A DNA stretch of 64,000 nucleotides from contig NZ_OY769915.1 of the NCBI RefSeq assembly GCF_963669205.1, positions 3,694,001 to 3,758,000 of the forward strand, given 5' to 3'. Shown here piece after piece: positions 52,686 through 60,564 of the stretch; within the stretch, counting starts at the first letter, position 1; every line of letters starts with the position of its first letter. This stretch comes from an uncultured Roseibium sp. Its GTDB lineage: Bacteria; Pseudomonadota; Alphaproteobacteria; Rhizobiales; Stappiaceae. The position numbers and the translations under genes were made by a program. The notes beneath the pieces are model-generated. The model saw only the letters and a program-made list of their open reading frames with translations, ran no database searches and was not told the DNA's origin.

Positions 52686-53066
52686 ATGCAGATCCACCAA
52701 CTCAATCACGTCAACCTGCGCACGACGCAGCTGGACACCATGATTTCCTGGTATCAGGACATCCTTGGCCTCACATCCGGCCCAAGGCCGGATTTTCCCT
52801 TTCCGGGTGCCTGGCTCTACGCCGGCGACACGGCCTATGTGCATCTCGTCGGACTTGACGGCGACGCCGGAACCGGATCGGAAGTGGAGCTGAAACTGGA
52901 ACACTTCGCCTTTTCCGCGACCGGGGCGGAGGAATTCGAAGACCGGCTGCGCCAGCGCGGTGAAAACTACCGCAAGTCTGAACTGGCGGAACTCAACCTC
53001 GTTGCGATCAATGTCTGGGACCCGGACGGCAATCACATTCACGTTGATTTTCGCACCAGCGCCTGA
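52686..53066 (+). CDS. VOC family (glyoxalase-like) protein
   Basis: 126 residues: MQIHQLNHVNLRTTQLDTMISWYQDILGLTSGPRPDFPFPGAWLYAGDTAYVHLVGLDGD...KLEHFAFSATGAEEFEDRLRQRGENYRKSELAELNLVAINVWDPDGNHIHVDFRT. The first metal His (LNHVNL) and the final Glu position (HVDF) fit a VOC dioxygenase or isomerase. ATG 52686 follows GGCGGA; an in-frame ATG at 52662 overlaps the preceding gene. Last gene of the run, followed by a 268-bp repeat. Confidence 0.87.
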   Translation: MQIHQLNHVNLRTTQLDTMISWYQDILGLTSGPRPDFPFPGAWLYAGDTAYVHLVGLDGDAGTGSEVELKLEHFAFSATGAEEFEDRLRQRGENYRKSELAELNLVAINVWDPDGNHIHVDFRTSA

Positions 53067-53105
53067 TCAGCGCTAGGAAACGGTTGTTTCCTGCAAAATC
53101 CGCTC

Positions 53106-53373
53106 TAGGTGATGGACCCATAAATGAGGTCGAAATGGCATGCGAAATGGCGAAATCCCGTTAGGAAGAGTGCGCTAAGCGGGCTTTCTGCCCGGTCAAG
53201 CACACTGACGACACGGGGTGAAGCCATTTCCATGTCCTTCGGATTTGACCGGATTGCGTCCCCTCCGCGTCGCGAAAGGCTTGAAAATGAAGCACATTTC
53301 CTGCGCTTCCGCTCCTTGAGGCGAAGCAATCCGCCTCAAACCATTTCGGCCTCATTTATGAATCCATCACCTA
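53106..53373 (-). repeat. 268-bp MITE-like repeat, copy B
   Basis: Same length as copy A (42758-43025) but in reverse orientation. Inverted termini read CTAGGTGATGG...CCATCACCTAG with the shared CATAAATGAGG motif, and CTAG is present on both sides (53105-53108, 53371-53374). It lies between the VOC gene and yceI, both on the plus strand, so it sits in the promoter region of yceI. The remaining ~80 bp of this 349-bp gap hold no gene. Confidence 0.8.
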
Positions 53374-53415
53374 GCTACCACCCGGTCGCTTGAACCAGCT
53401 GGACGGAAGTCAGAC

Positions 53416-54003
53416 ATGATCCGAACCCTTGCAGGCACTGCTGCCATCGCTCTTGCCGCCACACCCGCCTTGGCCGAGCCGCACCGGTATGAACTCGACC
53501 CCACCCACACGACGATCGCATTCCTGGTTGATCACATAGGCTATGCGGACACGCTCGGTGTGTTTCTCGATTTCGAGGGCGGCTTCACCTATGACATGGA
53601 TACGCAGGAACTCACCGACGTCGAGATCACGGTAAAGACCGCCAGCGTCCAGTCCTTCAACGAAGCCAGGGACAATCACGTCCGCAACAAGGATTTTCTG
53701 GACGTTGAACAGTTCCCCGTGATGACATTCACTGCCGACAGCGGAACGCCGGCGAGCGACACGACCGGCACCGTGACGGGCAACCTAACGCTTCTGGGCA
53801 AAACGCAGCCCCTGACACTTGATGTCACGCTGAAAAAAGCTGCAGATTATCCCTTCGGCCACAAGCGGTTCACGCTCGGGATCAGCGCGAAAGGCACGGT
53901 CCAGCGCAGCGCCTACGGCATGACCTATGCCGTCGACAACGGTTTTGTCGGTGACGACGTTCAGTTGATCATCGAGACGGAGGCCATGCGCGTCGACGGC
54001 TAA
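53416..54003 (+). CDS. YceI-family periplasmic protein
   Basis: 195 residues. A Sec signal (MIRTLAGTAAIALAATPALAE) and the lipocalin-like YceI domain: YELDPTHTTIAFLVDHIGYADTLGVFLDFEGGFTYDMDTQELTDVEITVKTASVQSFNEARDNHVRNKDFLDVEQFPVMTF...VTGNLTLLGKTQPLTLDVTL...FGHKRFTLGISAKGTVQRSAYGM. Members bind isoprenoids or amphiphiles in the periplasm. The upstream repeat may provide or block its promoter. Confidence 0.93.
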   Translation: MIRTLAGTAAIALAATPALAEPHRYELDPTHTTIAFLVDHIGYADTLGVFLDFEGGFTYDMDTQELTDVEITVKTASVQSFNEARDNHVRNKDFLDVEQFPVMTFTADSGTPASDTTGTVTGNLTLLGKTQPLTLDVTLKKAADYPFGHKRFTLGISAKGTVQRSAYGMTYAVDNGFVGDDVQLIIETEAMRVDG

Positions 54004-54009
54004 CCGGCG

Positions 54010-55008
54010 TCAGACGGCCTTGTCCATGAGCGGCTGCAGGGCCGGATGAATGTTCGGGCTCTCCTCGCGAATGAACCGCAGCAACGCCTTTTCATTTTCA
54101 TGAAGAACGCCGTCGCGTCCGATGCGCTCGACCAGCCAGGACGCCTCGTCCTCGCTCACGGTTTCATTTGCGGCGATTTCGGCCTCCATGGATGCGCCAC
54201 GTGCCGCGAACGGATCGTTGACGGCATAGGAATCGCGAATACCGCTGACACCGCCGCTGATCATCTTGCGGAAGAAACCGCCAAGTCCGCGCTCATAGCC
54301 GCCGGGCTGGTTCAACCAGTCCTCGCGGGCAAGCGCGACATCGCGCGAAGGCGGCGTGAACCCGGACATGGCCATCAGGTGATTGGCCACCGCCTTTGAG
54401 AACAGCTCCGACCATGAAGGCGCGTTTTCGGCTTCCACCGTGGCATCATTCAGGTCGAACAGGATCTCCGCCTCGGCCTTCGAAATCGCGACGCCGCCAC
54501 AGCCTGCTCCGGCATATAGAACCCGCCGCAGGATCTCCACTTCTCCATCCGAAATGACGCCGGGTTTCAGATCATTGCCTGCCCGCGTCGCACCTTCCCC
54601 GGAAATGACGGATTGGCTCACTGTCTTCAGCGCGAATTGCTCAAGGCTCTCCGGAGCCTCGCGGGCCTTTTCCAGCACATGCAGCACCGCTTCGAGCTCG
54701 GTGCGGCTGCAGACGCGGCCGTCCGCCTCGATCTGGCCGATCAGCCAGGCCGCGTTTTCGTCCGAAACATAGCCTTCCGGCTGCGCCTGATTGACCAGGA
54801 TGTCGGCGATGGCCTCGGGAAAGAGTTCGTACCAGGTATCCGCATAGGTCAGCTCCGCATCGTTCAGCCGGAACAGCGCGGCACCTTCCTCCAGGGAGAC
54901 GGCCATGTCGCCGTAGATGAAGCGGCGGAGAGTGATGACATCGTCGGCGTCCACGTGCCCGGAGGCGATCTTTGCGGTGACAAATTCATTCAAATCAGGC
55001 TTGGCCAT
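54010..55008 (-). CDS. Unknown protein with an internal duplication
   Basis: 332 residues, ATG 55008 with AGGGGG upstream. The sequence contains two related halves. DADDVITLRRFIYGDMAVSLEEGAALFRLND...SWYELF-type in the first half matches SDGEVEILRRVLYAGAGCGGVAISKAEAEILFDLND...SWSELFSKAVANHLM in the second. VSDENAAWLIGQIEADGRVCSRTELEAVLHVLEKA matches VSEDEASWLVERIGRDGVLHENEKALLRFIREES. There is no signal peptide or membrane segment. The acidic, helical repeats may be a TerB-like or calcium-responsive fold, but I cannot name a family. Confidence 0.75.
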   Translation of the reverse strand: MAKPDLNEFVTAKIASGHVDADDVITLRRFIYGDMAVSLEEGAALFRLNDAELTYADTWYELFPEAIADILVNQAQPEGYVSDENAAWLIGQIEADGRVCSRTELEAVLHVLEKAREAPESLEQFALKTVSQSVISGEGATRAGNDLKPGVISDGEVEILRRVLYAGAGCGGVAISKAEAEILFDLNDATVEAENAPSWSELFSKAVANHLMAMSGFTPPSRDVALAREDWLNQPGGYERGLGGFFRKMISGGVSGIRDSYAVNDPFAARGASMEAEIAANETVSEDEASWLVERIGRDGVLHENEKALLRFIREESPNIHPALQPLMDKAV

Positions 55009-55068
55009 GGTTTCCCCCTCGGAGACTTTGACCGGGACTTTCGCGCGAAAACCTTGATATTCCGGTAA

Positions 55069-55098
55069 CAAAAAAGGGAGCCACCAAAGTGGCTCCCT
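55069..55098 (-). terminator. Rho-independent terminator of the EF-hand gene
   Basis: Stem GGGAGCCAC/GTGGCTCCC (55076-55084 with 55089-55097), followed on the minus strand by a T-run (A-run 55070-55075). It lies between the EF-hand stop codon and the next minus-strand gene, so the two are transcribed separately. Confidence 0.85.
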
Positions 55099-55165
55099 TA
55101 TCGTCTTCCCGCACTTGGGGGCATTGAAACGCGGGAAGACAGATCGGTTTCACGTCAGGGGGTGA

Positions 55166-56137
55166 TCAGCCGCGGTGCTTCTTGCCCTTGCCGCCTTTCT
55201 TGCCACCCTTGAAATCGGCCTTGGTGATCACACCGTCCTTGTTCCGGTCTGCGCGCTTCATCAGGTTGTCGAGGCGTTTTCCGGCTTCTTCCTGGGTGAT
55301 GCCGAGGCTGCCGTCTTCATCGGCACGCTGGAACATGTCGACAATCCGGTTCTCGTTGACGGCCAGCCACAACGGACCGAAATCCTCAAGCGTGAACGAA
55401 CCGCTGGAATTCGTGTCAGCCAGGGCGAACAGTTCGGCCTGCCGTGCGTCGAAGTCTTCCCGGGTCACGGAGCCGCTGCCGTCGGTGTCGAACAGCGCCA
55501 TGAACATGCGGCCATGGCCGCCACGGCCGCGCCGCTCACCGCGCTCGCCACGTTCGCCGCGTTCGCCGCGTTCGGCACGCTGTTGGCGTCCGCCGTTTTC
55601 TGCGGCTGCCTGGTTGCGCTGGCCGCGAACACGTTCAACGGTCCCGTTGCCGTCGCGGTCGAGCCTGTTGAACATCCGGTTTGCGACCACGTCGACCTCT
55701 TCCTGGGTCACGGTGCCGTCACCGTCTGTATCCAGGAACTGGAATGCGCGGACCATCCGGTCACCGGAGCGGTCCAGGAACTGGGCCTTGAATTCCTCAA
55801 GACTGATCTCGCCGTTTCCGTCGGCATCCGCCGCGGTGAAATCTGTTGTCCGGACTTCCGCGATCTCGGCTTCGGTGATCACACCGTCCTTGTTCACGTC
55901 AAAACGTTCGAACATGCGTTCGGCGCGCTGCTTGTGGCCGCCGCGACCGTGGCCGCGGCCCCATTTGCCGCGTTCACCCTTGTGCGCGACCTGTTCGCTC
56001 TGCACCTGCTTGATCTGTTGCCCCCCGTTCCCTGCCGCATCGCCGCTTTGTGCGAATGCGGGCAGGCCGGCCGTCAGCGCGGTTCCCGCGACGCTCGCAG
56101 CCAAAGCGGTGATTGCAATTTTCTTGAACGGTTTCAT
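55166..56137 (-). CDS. Exported EF-hand protein with about eight calcium-binding motifs
   Basis: 323 residues with a Sec signal (FKKIAITALAASVAGTALTAGLPAFAQ). EF-hand loops are DVNKDGVITEAE, DADGNGEISLEE, DTDGDGTVTQEE, a partial DRDGNGTVE, DTDGSGSVTRED, DTNSSGSFTLED, DEDGSLGITQEE (lacks the standard loop spacing) and DRNKDGVITKAD. Between the fourth and fifth there is a basic linker with GERGERGERGERRGRGG repeats, and a Gly/Lys-rich tail (KGGKKGGKGKKHRG). It is probably a periplasmic calcium-binding protein. ATG 56137 with AAGGAG upstream. It is divergent from the response regulator gene. Confidence 0.9.
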   Translation of the reverse strand: MKPFKKIAITALAASVAGTALTAGLPAFAQSGDAAGNGGQQIKQVQSEQVAHKGERGKWGRGHGRGGHKQRAERMFERFDVNKDGVITEAEIAEVRTTDFTAADADGNGEISLEEFKAQFLDRSGDRMVRAFQFLDTDGDGTVTQEEVDVVANRMFNRLDRDGNGTVERVRGQRNQAAAENGGRQQRAERGERGERGERGERRGRGGHGRMFMALFDTDGSGSVTREDFDARQAELFALADTNSSGSFTLEDFGPLWLAVNENRIVDMFQRADEDGSLGITQEEAGKRLDNLMKRADRNKDGVITKADFKGGKKGGKGKKHRG

Positions 56138-56389
56138 TAAACAACTCCTTGGTTCGTCGATGAACACAAGGTAGGAGGCGATTGTCGCAGAAATACCCGC
56201 CGCAAGGCGCTTAAGTGTCGCCATCTGTCCCCATTCGGCCCGGCGACACACTTTGTTACAAGTTCCGCTCGAAAGTTGCGCTGCCTGTTATTATTTTTGC
56301 AGTAGAAACAGACACCTTGCCGGCCGGAACGCGGCTCTTTTCGCATTTCCGGCGCAGTGCACATGGCAATCGCAAGACAGGAGAGACGC

Positions 56390-57118
56390 GTGAGCGACCC
56401 CAGTCCGCATATCCTCGTGGTGGACGATCACCGCGACATCAGAGAGACGCTGGCCCGCTATCTGGTCAAGAACGGACTGCGGGCGACAGCCGCCGAAAGC
56501 GCCGCCCATGCCCGAAAGGCCCTCAAGGCCGCGTCGATCGACCTTGTCGTGCTCGACATCATGATGCCGGGCGAAGACGGCCTGTCACTGTGCCGCCATC
56601 TGGTCGAAACAGGTTCGATGCCCGTCATCCTCCTGACGGCGATGGCCGACGACACCGACCGCGTCATCGGCCTGGAAATCGGCGCCGACGACTACGTGAC
56701 CAAGCCCTTTAATCCGCGCGAACTGCTGGCCAGGATCCGGGCCGTGCTCAGACGCACGTCCCTCGTTCCCAAGGAGCGTGATCCGATCGAACAGGAGATG
56801 CTTCATTTCGACGGCTGGGCGCTGAACGTCTCCAGGCGCGAACTCGCGGACCCGGAGGGAAATGCAGTGCCGCTTTCCAGCGGTGAGTTCCAGCTGCTGT
56901 GCGCGTTTCTGAAGCGTCCCAAGATGGTTCTCAATCGCGACCAGCTGCTTGATCTGACGACCGGCAGGACACCGGGTGTGTTCGACCGGTCCATCGACAA
57001 TCAGGTGTCACGGCTGCGGCGCAAGATCGAGGCTGACCCCAAGGATCCCAGGATGATCAAGACCGTCTGGGGCGGCGGCTACATGTTCACTGCCGAGGTC
57101 AGAGACCAGATGGAATGA
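56390..57118 (+). CDS. OmpR-family response regulator
   Basis: 242 residues from GTG 56390 (AGGAGA five bases upstream). The receiver domain is HILVVDDHRDIRETLARYLVKNG, phospho-Asp at about residue 56 in VVLDIMMPGEDGLSLC, and the conserved Lys in DDYVTKPFNPRELLARI. The C-terminal winged helix is LSSGEFQLLCAFLKRPKMVLNRDQLLDLTTGR...DNQVSRLRRKIEADPKDPRMIKTVWGGGYMF. It overlaps the histidine kinase gene by 4 bp and faces the EF-hand gene, which it may control. Confidence 0.95.
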   Translation: MSDPSPHILVVDDHRDIRETLARYLVKNGLRATAAESAAHARKALKAASIDLVVLDIMMPGEDGLSLCRHLVETGSMPVILLTAMADDTDRVIGLEIGADDYVTKPFNPRELLARIRAVLRRTSLVPKERDPIEQEMLHFDGWALNVSRRELADPEGNAVPLSSGEFQLLCAFLKRPKMVLNRDQLLDLTTGRTPGVFDRSIDNQVSRLRRKIEADPKDPRMIKTVWGGGYMFTAEVRDQME

Positions 57119-58557
57119 ACTTGCCAGCCTCCCTCAACAGGATAATGCATGCGCTGTGGCCGAAGTCCCTGGCCTCGCAGCTGATTCTGCTGCTGCTCGC
57201 CGCAATCTTCGCGGCGCAGGCGCTGAGCATCCTGATCTTCCACGACGAACGCCGCATTGCACTGGTCGCCGCGGCAAGAGACAACCTGCTTGCCCGGTCC
57301 GTATCGGTCGCCGAATTGCTGGAAGACACCCCGGCCGGTTTGCAGGATCGCATTCTGGAAGCCAGCAGCAGCCGCTTTGCGGTCTTCTGGCTCGGCGATA
57401 CCCCGCTTGCCCCTGCCCCCGGCACCTCCGGTTTCGAAAAGCGCCTGCAAGGATACCTGTCGAGCCGCCTGCATCATGGTCAGGCGATACATCTGAACAT
57501 TCTCGCCGACGAAAAGCGGGGCCCCAAGGCCAGGCGGGACCGGGACGGCGATCAGGACGCGGCGAGTTGGCGGTCCGTTCCCAAGCGGGAGCGTCCCCAC
57601 AACCTGCGCAAGATCATGAACAAGCCGGAAGACCTGTCGCTCTCCATCCAGATGACCGATGGACGCTGGCTGAATGTCGCAACGAGCTACCGCCCGCCCC
57701 CGGGCGCCTACATCCCCCTGCTGGTTCAGCTCGGGATCACTTCCGTCCTGACGGTGCTGATCATCGGCTTCGCGGTGCGCAGGGTCACGAAGCCGCTCAA
57801 GACCCTGTCGGCGTCCGCCGAGAAATTCGGCCGCGGCGAGGAACTGGAACCGCTCGATCAAAGCGGCCCGCGCGAAGTCCGTGCGCTGACGTCTTCCTTT
57901 AACGACATGCAGGACAGGCTGTCCCGTTTCGTCAAGGACCGCACGCGCATGCTGGCCGCGATCAGCCATGACCTGAGAACACCGATCACCTCGCTCCGGA
58001 TCCGGGCCGAATTCATCGACGACGACGAAAACCGCGAGAAGATGATCGAAACACTCGACGAAATGGCTGCGATGACCGAGGCGACGCTCCGCTTTGCAAG
58101 GGATGAAGCCCATGTCGAAGGTGCGGAGGAAACGGATCTCGGCGCGATGCTGGAGAGCCTTGCGGGCGACCAGCAGGATCTTGGCCATGCCTGCAGCGTG
58201 ACGCTCGAACAACCGATCATGCTCAGTTGCCGGCCCGTCGCCCTGAAGCGGGCTCTGCGCAACCTGATCGAGAACGGCATTCGCTACGGCGGCGGGGTCT
58301 CCATAGCTGCGCGTATCCGGGACGGCGAAGTCATCATCCGGGTTTCCGACACCGGCCCCGGCATCCCCGAGGACCGGCTGAAGGACGTGTTCGAACCTTT
58401 TGTGCGGCTCGAGGAATCCCGCAGCGAGGAAACCGGCGGCATCGGCCTCGGCCTCGCGATTTCGCGCTCCATCATTCACGCGCACGGGGGCACGGTCACC
58501 CTGCAGAACGGCCGGGATGAAGGGCTCATCGCCGAGGTAAGGCTGCCGACGCGGTGA
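57115..58557 (+). CDS. Sensor histidine kinase (EnvZ-like)
   Basis: 480 residues. Membrane helix 1 at about 20-42, a periplasmic region of ~150 residues rich in charged residues, helix 2 at about 196-218, then HAMP (RRVTKPLKTLSASAEKFGRGEELEPL). HisKA has the phospho-His at about 285 (MLAAISHDLRTPITSLRIRAEF). The ATPase domain has an N-box (LRNLIENGIRYGGG), G1 (VSDTGPGIPEDRLKDVFEPFVRLE) and G2 (GGIGLGLAISRSIIHAHGG). Coupled to the response regulator by ATGA overlap. Its 3' end overlaps the convergent hydrolase gene by 32 bp. Confidence 0.95.
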   Translation: MNLPASLNRIMHALWPKSLASQLILLLLAAIFAAQALSILIFHDERRIALVAAARDNLLARSVSVAELLEDTPAGLQDRILEASSSRFAVFWLGDTPLAPAPGTSGFEKRLQGYLSSRLHHGQAIHLNILADEKRGPKARRDRDGDQDAASWRSVPKRERPHNLRKIMNKPEDLSLSIQMTDGRWLNVATSYRPPPGAYIPLLVQLGITSVLTVLIIGFAVRRVTKPLKTLSASAEKFGRGEELEPLDQSGPREVRALTSSFNDMQDRLSRFVKDRTRMLAAISHDLRTPITSLRIRAEFIDDDENREKMIETLDEMAAMTEATLRFARDEAHVEGAEETDLGAMLESLAGDQQDLGHACSVTLEQPIMLSCRPVALKRALRNLIENGIRYGGGVSIAARIRDGEVIIRVSDTGPGIPEDRLKDVFEPFVRLEESRSEETGGIGLGLAISRSIIHAHGGTVTLQNGRDEGLIAEVRLPTR

Positions 58558-59746
58558 GCTTGTCCCGTTCCAGAAATTCCAGCTGCGCGTCGACGATCTG
58601 CCGCCAGGCCGGATCCGAGGGCAGATAAACGTGATTGTTGCTCTCGACCTGAAGAAATTCCGCTCCGGCGATCCCGGAGGCAAGCAACCGGCCCTGCGCG
58701 ACCGGGTGAACGGCATCTGCACTTGCGTGAATGATAAGGGTCGGCACCTTTACCTGCGGCAGGCAGTCGGAAACGTCGAACTGGTCGAAGGCGGTCCTGA
58801 TTGCAGCCGCATTTTCTGCGGAGGTCGAGGCAAGCTGGATCTCGACCATGTTGTCCATCTCCTCCTTGGAGGCGCCGGGACAAAAGACGGCTGTAAAGGC
58901 AACCATGAAGGGGCTGTCGGGTTTTCCCCACCCGGAACGGATCAGCGCCATGAGCGCATTGGCTTCCTCGCTAGCATATTGATGATCGCGCCGCGCACGC
59001 CCCTGGACGAAACCGCCATACAGAATCAGCCGGCTGACACGCTCGGGATAGGTCGCGGCAAACACGATGGAAATGGGAACACCCTGGGACGCCGCGATGA
59101 GAGGAAAGCTTTCCAGGCCCGCAGCGTCAACGACCGCCTTGAGATCGGCTACATAGTTACGGATTTCGGTTCCCTGCAACGTGGCATCCGACAGTCCGGT
59201 ACCCCTTTGATCGTAGCGCACAAGGCTGTAGCGGGAGCTGAGTTCATGAAGATAGGGTCCCCAGACCGGGCTGGACCAGTCCTTCTCCAGATGGGTCAGA
59301 AAGTGCCCGGCCCTGACGACGGCAGGTCCTGCACCCGATCGCGCATAGGCAATCGAGGTGCCGTCATCCGACTGCGCGAAATGAATGGTCTGCATGCGTT
59401 TCGCCGACATGTTGGCTGAGGACGTTTGGATTGACGTATTTGTGCTGACCGGGGCAACCAGTTCCAGGCCTCTGCGCTGCACCGTGCGAATGACCGCCTG
59501 CGTCTTGCCATTGTCTCCGACGGCGGTTCTCGCCGCGTTGATCCGGGCGCTGATCGTTGCCTCCGAAACGATCCTGCCGTTCCACACGCGCTCAATGAGC
59601 GCGTCTTTCGAAACAAGCTTTCCGGCGTTTTCGGCAAGCAGACACAAGAGCTCGAACACCTGCGGCTCGACCGGAACTTCCGTTCCAAGTCTCTGGAGCT
59701 GATAGCTTTCCGTATCCAGGACGCAATCTGCAAATTCGTAGCGCAC
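58526..59746 (-). CDS. Winged-helix DNA-binding domain fused to alpha/beta hydrolase
   Basis: 406 residues. Residues 1-95 are an OmpR/CadC-type winged helix: YEFADCVLDTESYQLQRLGTEVPVEPQVFELLCLLAENAGKLVSKDALIERVWNGRIVSEATISARINAARTAVGDNGKTQAVIRTVQRRG. A linker leads to an alpha/beta hydrolase (115-406): YARSGAGPAVVRAGHFLTHLEKDW, YDQRGTGLSD, nucleophile Ser in LIAASQGVPIS, the acid in IIHASADAVHPVAQGR and His in ESNNHVYLPSDP. There is no membrane helix, so it is a cytoplasmic transcription factor with an enzyme-like sensor or a true enzyme. It is divergent from the small gene at 59917. Confidence 0.88.
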   Translation of the reverse strand: MRYEFADCVLDTESYQLQRLGTEVPVEPQVFELLCLLAENAGKLVSKDALIERVWNGRIVSEATISARINAARTAVGDNGKTQAVIRTVQRRGLELVAPVSTNTSIQTSSANMSAKRMQTIHFAQSDDGTSIAYARSGAGPAVVRAGHFLTHLEKDWSSPVWGPYLHELSSRYSLVRYDQRGTGLSDATLQGTEIRNYVADLKAVVDAAGLESFPLIAASQGVPISIVFAATYPERVSRLILYGGFVQGRARRDHQYASEEANALMALIRSGWGKPDSPFMVAFTAVFCPGASKEEMDNMVEIQLASTSAENAAAIRTAFDQFDVSDCLPQVKVPTLIIHASADAVHPVAQGRLLASGIAGAEFLQVESNNHVYLPSDPAWRQIVDAQLEFLERDKLTASAALPRR

Positions 59747-59916
59747 GCAGTCCCCCAGCGGCGATGTTCATGCCATGGAACAGTACTGGAAGTGCATATC
59801 CGGTGCAATTTGCCGGTTCGAAAATCAAGGAAAACACAAGGTGTTCTAAAGGTTCTCTTCAAGCAGCCACCGTCCTGCTCGCGCATGCTCCCTTCATCTG
59901 ATCAAGGAGCAAGACG

Positions 59917-60213
59917 ATGACGGAACAGAAAACCCGGTACCGGACATTGGAAAACGGATCGATTGACCTTCGCTACTACGACAAGCGCGCCAGACAGATC
60001 CGCAGCGAGGATGCGTTCAAGGCCGGCCGGCTGTGCATGGTTGCCTTGCGGACCGCAACCGACCACCTGATATCGGCTTTCGTGACAGCTTTCAGAGTGC
60101 CTGCCAAGGTCACGAAGCACACGGGTGGGCCCGCCGCCCTTCACGCCTTGGCGTATGTCGCCTCGTCCACCGGCTCTAGCCAGTCCGCAACCGAGCCATC
60201 AAGGCCTTCCTGA
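59917..60213 (+). CDS. Small protein, unknown (divergent from the winged-helix hydrolase)
   Basis: 98 residues if read to the stop, overlapping the 3' end of the convergent cupin gene by 73 bp. A strong AAGGAG lies before the ATG. The first ~45 residues (TEQKTRYRTLENGSIDLRYYDKRARQIRSEDAFKAG) look like a real small protein; the rest, in the region overlapping the cupin, may be read-through of a frame after a mutation. It may be a target of the winged-helix regulator. No family recognised. Confidence 0.5.
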   Translation: MTEQKTRYRTLENGSIDLRYYDKRARQIRSEDAFKAGRLCMVALRTATDHLISAFVTAFRVPAKVTKHTGGPAALHALAYVASSTGSSQSATEPSRPS

Positions 60214-60548
60214 ATGGCCAGATGGACCAACGCGGTCTGCGGGCCCGCGCCGTGCCAGTGCTTGACCTCCGGCGGAATCCAGACAACGTCGCCCGGAAGG
60301 ATCGGCAGCTTGTCCTGGCCCCAGAGCTGAACGAAGCCGGCCCCGTCCAGAACCTGAAGCGTCTGCCCGAGCGGGTGCGTGTGCCAGTTGGTGCGTGCGC
60401 CCGGCTCGAAGGTGACCTTCAGCGCCCTCACCCGCGCCGGAGCAGGCGCTTCGATGATCGGCTCCTGCCAGACCGTGCCGGTGAAATAATCGGAACTCGC
60501 GCGCTTGCTCGGCCGGGAACCGGCCTTGTAGACGGTCAGAAAACTCAT
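60141..60548 (-). CDS. Cupin-domain protein
   Basis: 135 residues with the cupin motifs VTFEPGARTNWHTHPLGQTLQVLDGAGFVQLWG and ILPGDVVWIPPEVKHWHGAGP, carrying the metal histidines. It resembles the carboxymuconolactone-type or quercetinase-like small cupins (TehB/YhhW group not excluded). ATG 60548 with GAGGTGG upstream. Last gene of the ArsR-linked minus-strand cluster, 16 bp after the EamA gene. Confidence 0.87.
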   Translation of the reverse strand: MSFLTVYKAGSRPSKRASSDYFTGTVWQEPIIEAPAPARVRALKVTFEPGARTNWHTHPLGQTLQVLDGAGFVQLWGQDKLPILPGDVVWIPPEVKHWHGAGPQTALVHLAIQEGLDGSVADWLEPVDEATYAKA

Positions 60549-60564
60549 CAATCCACCTCACCCG

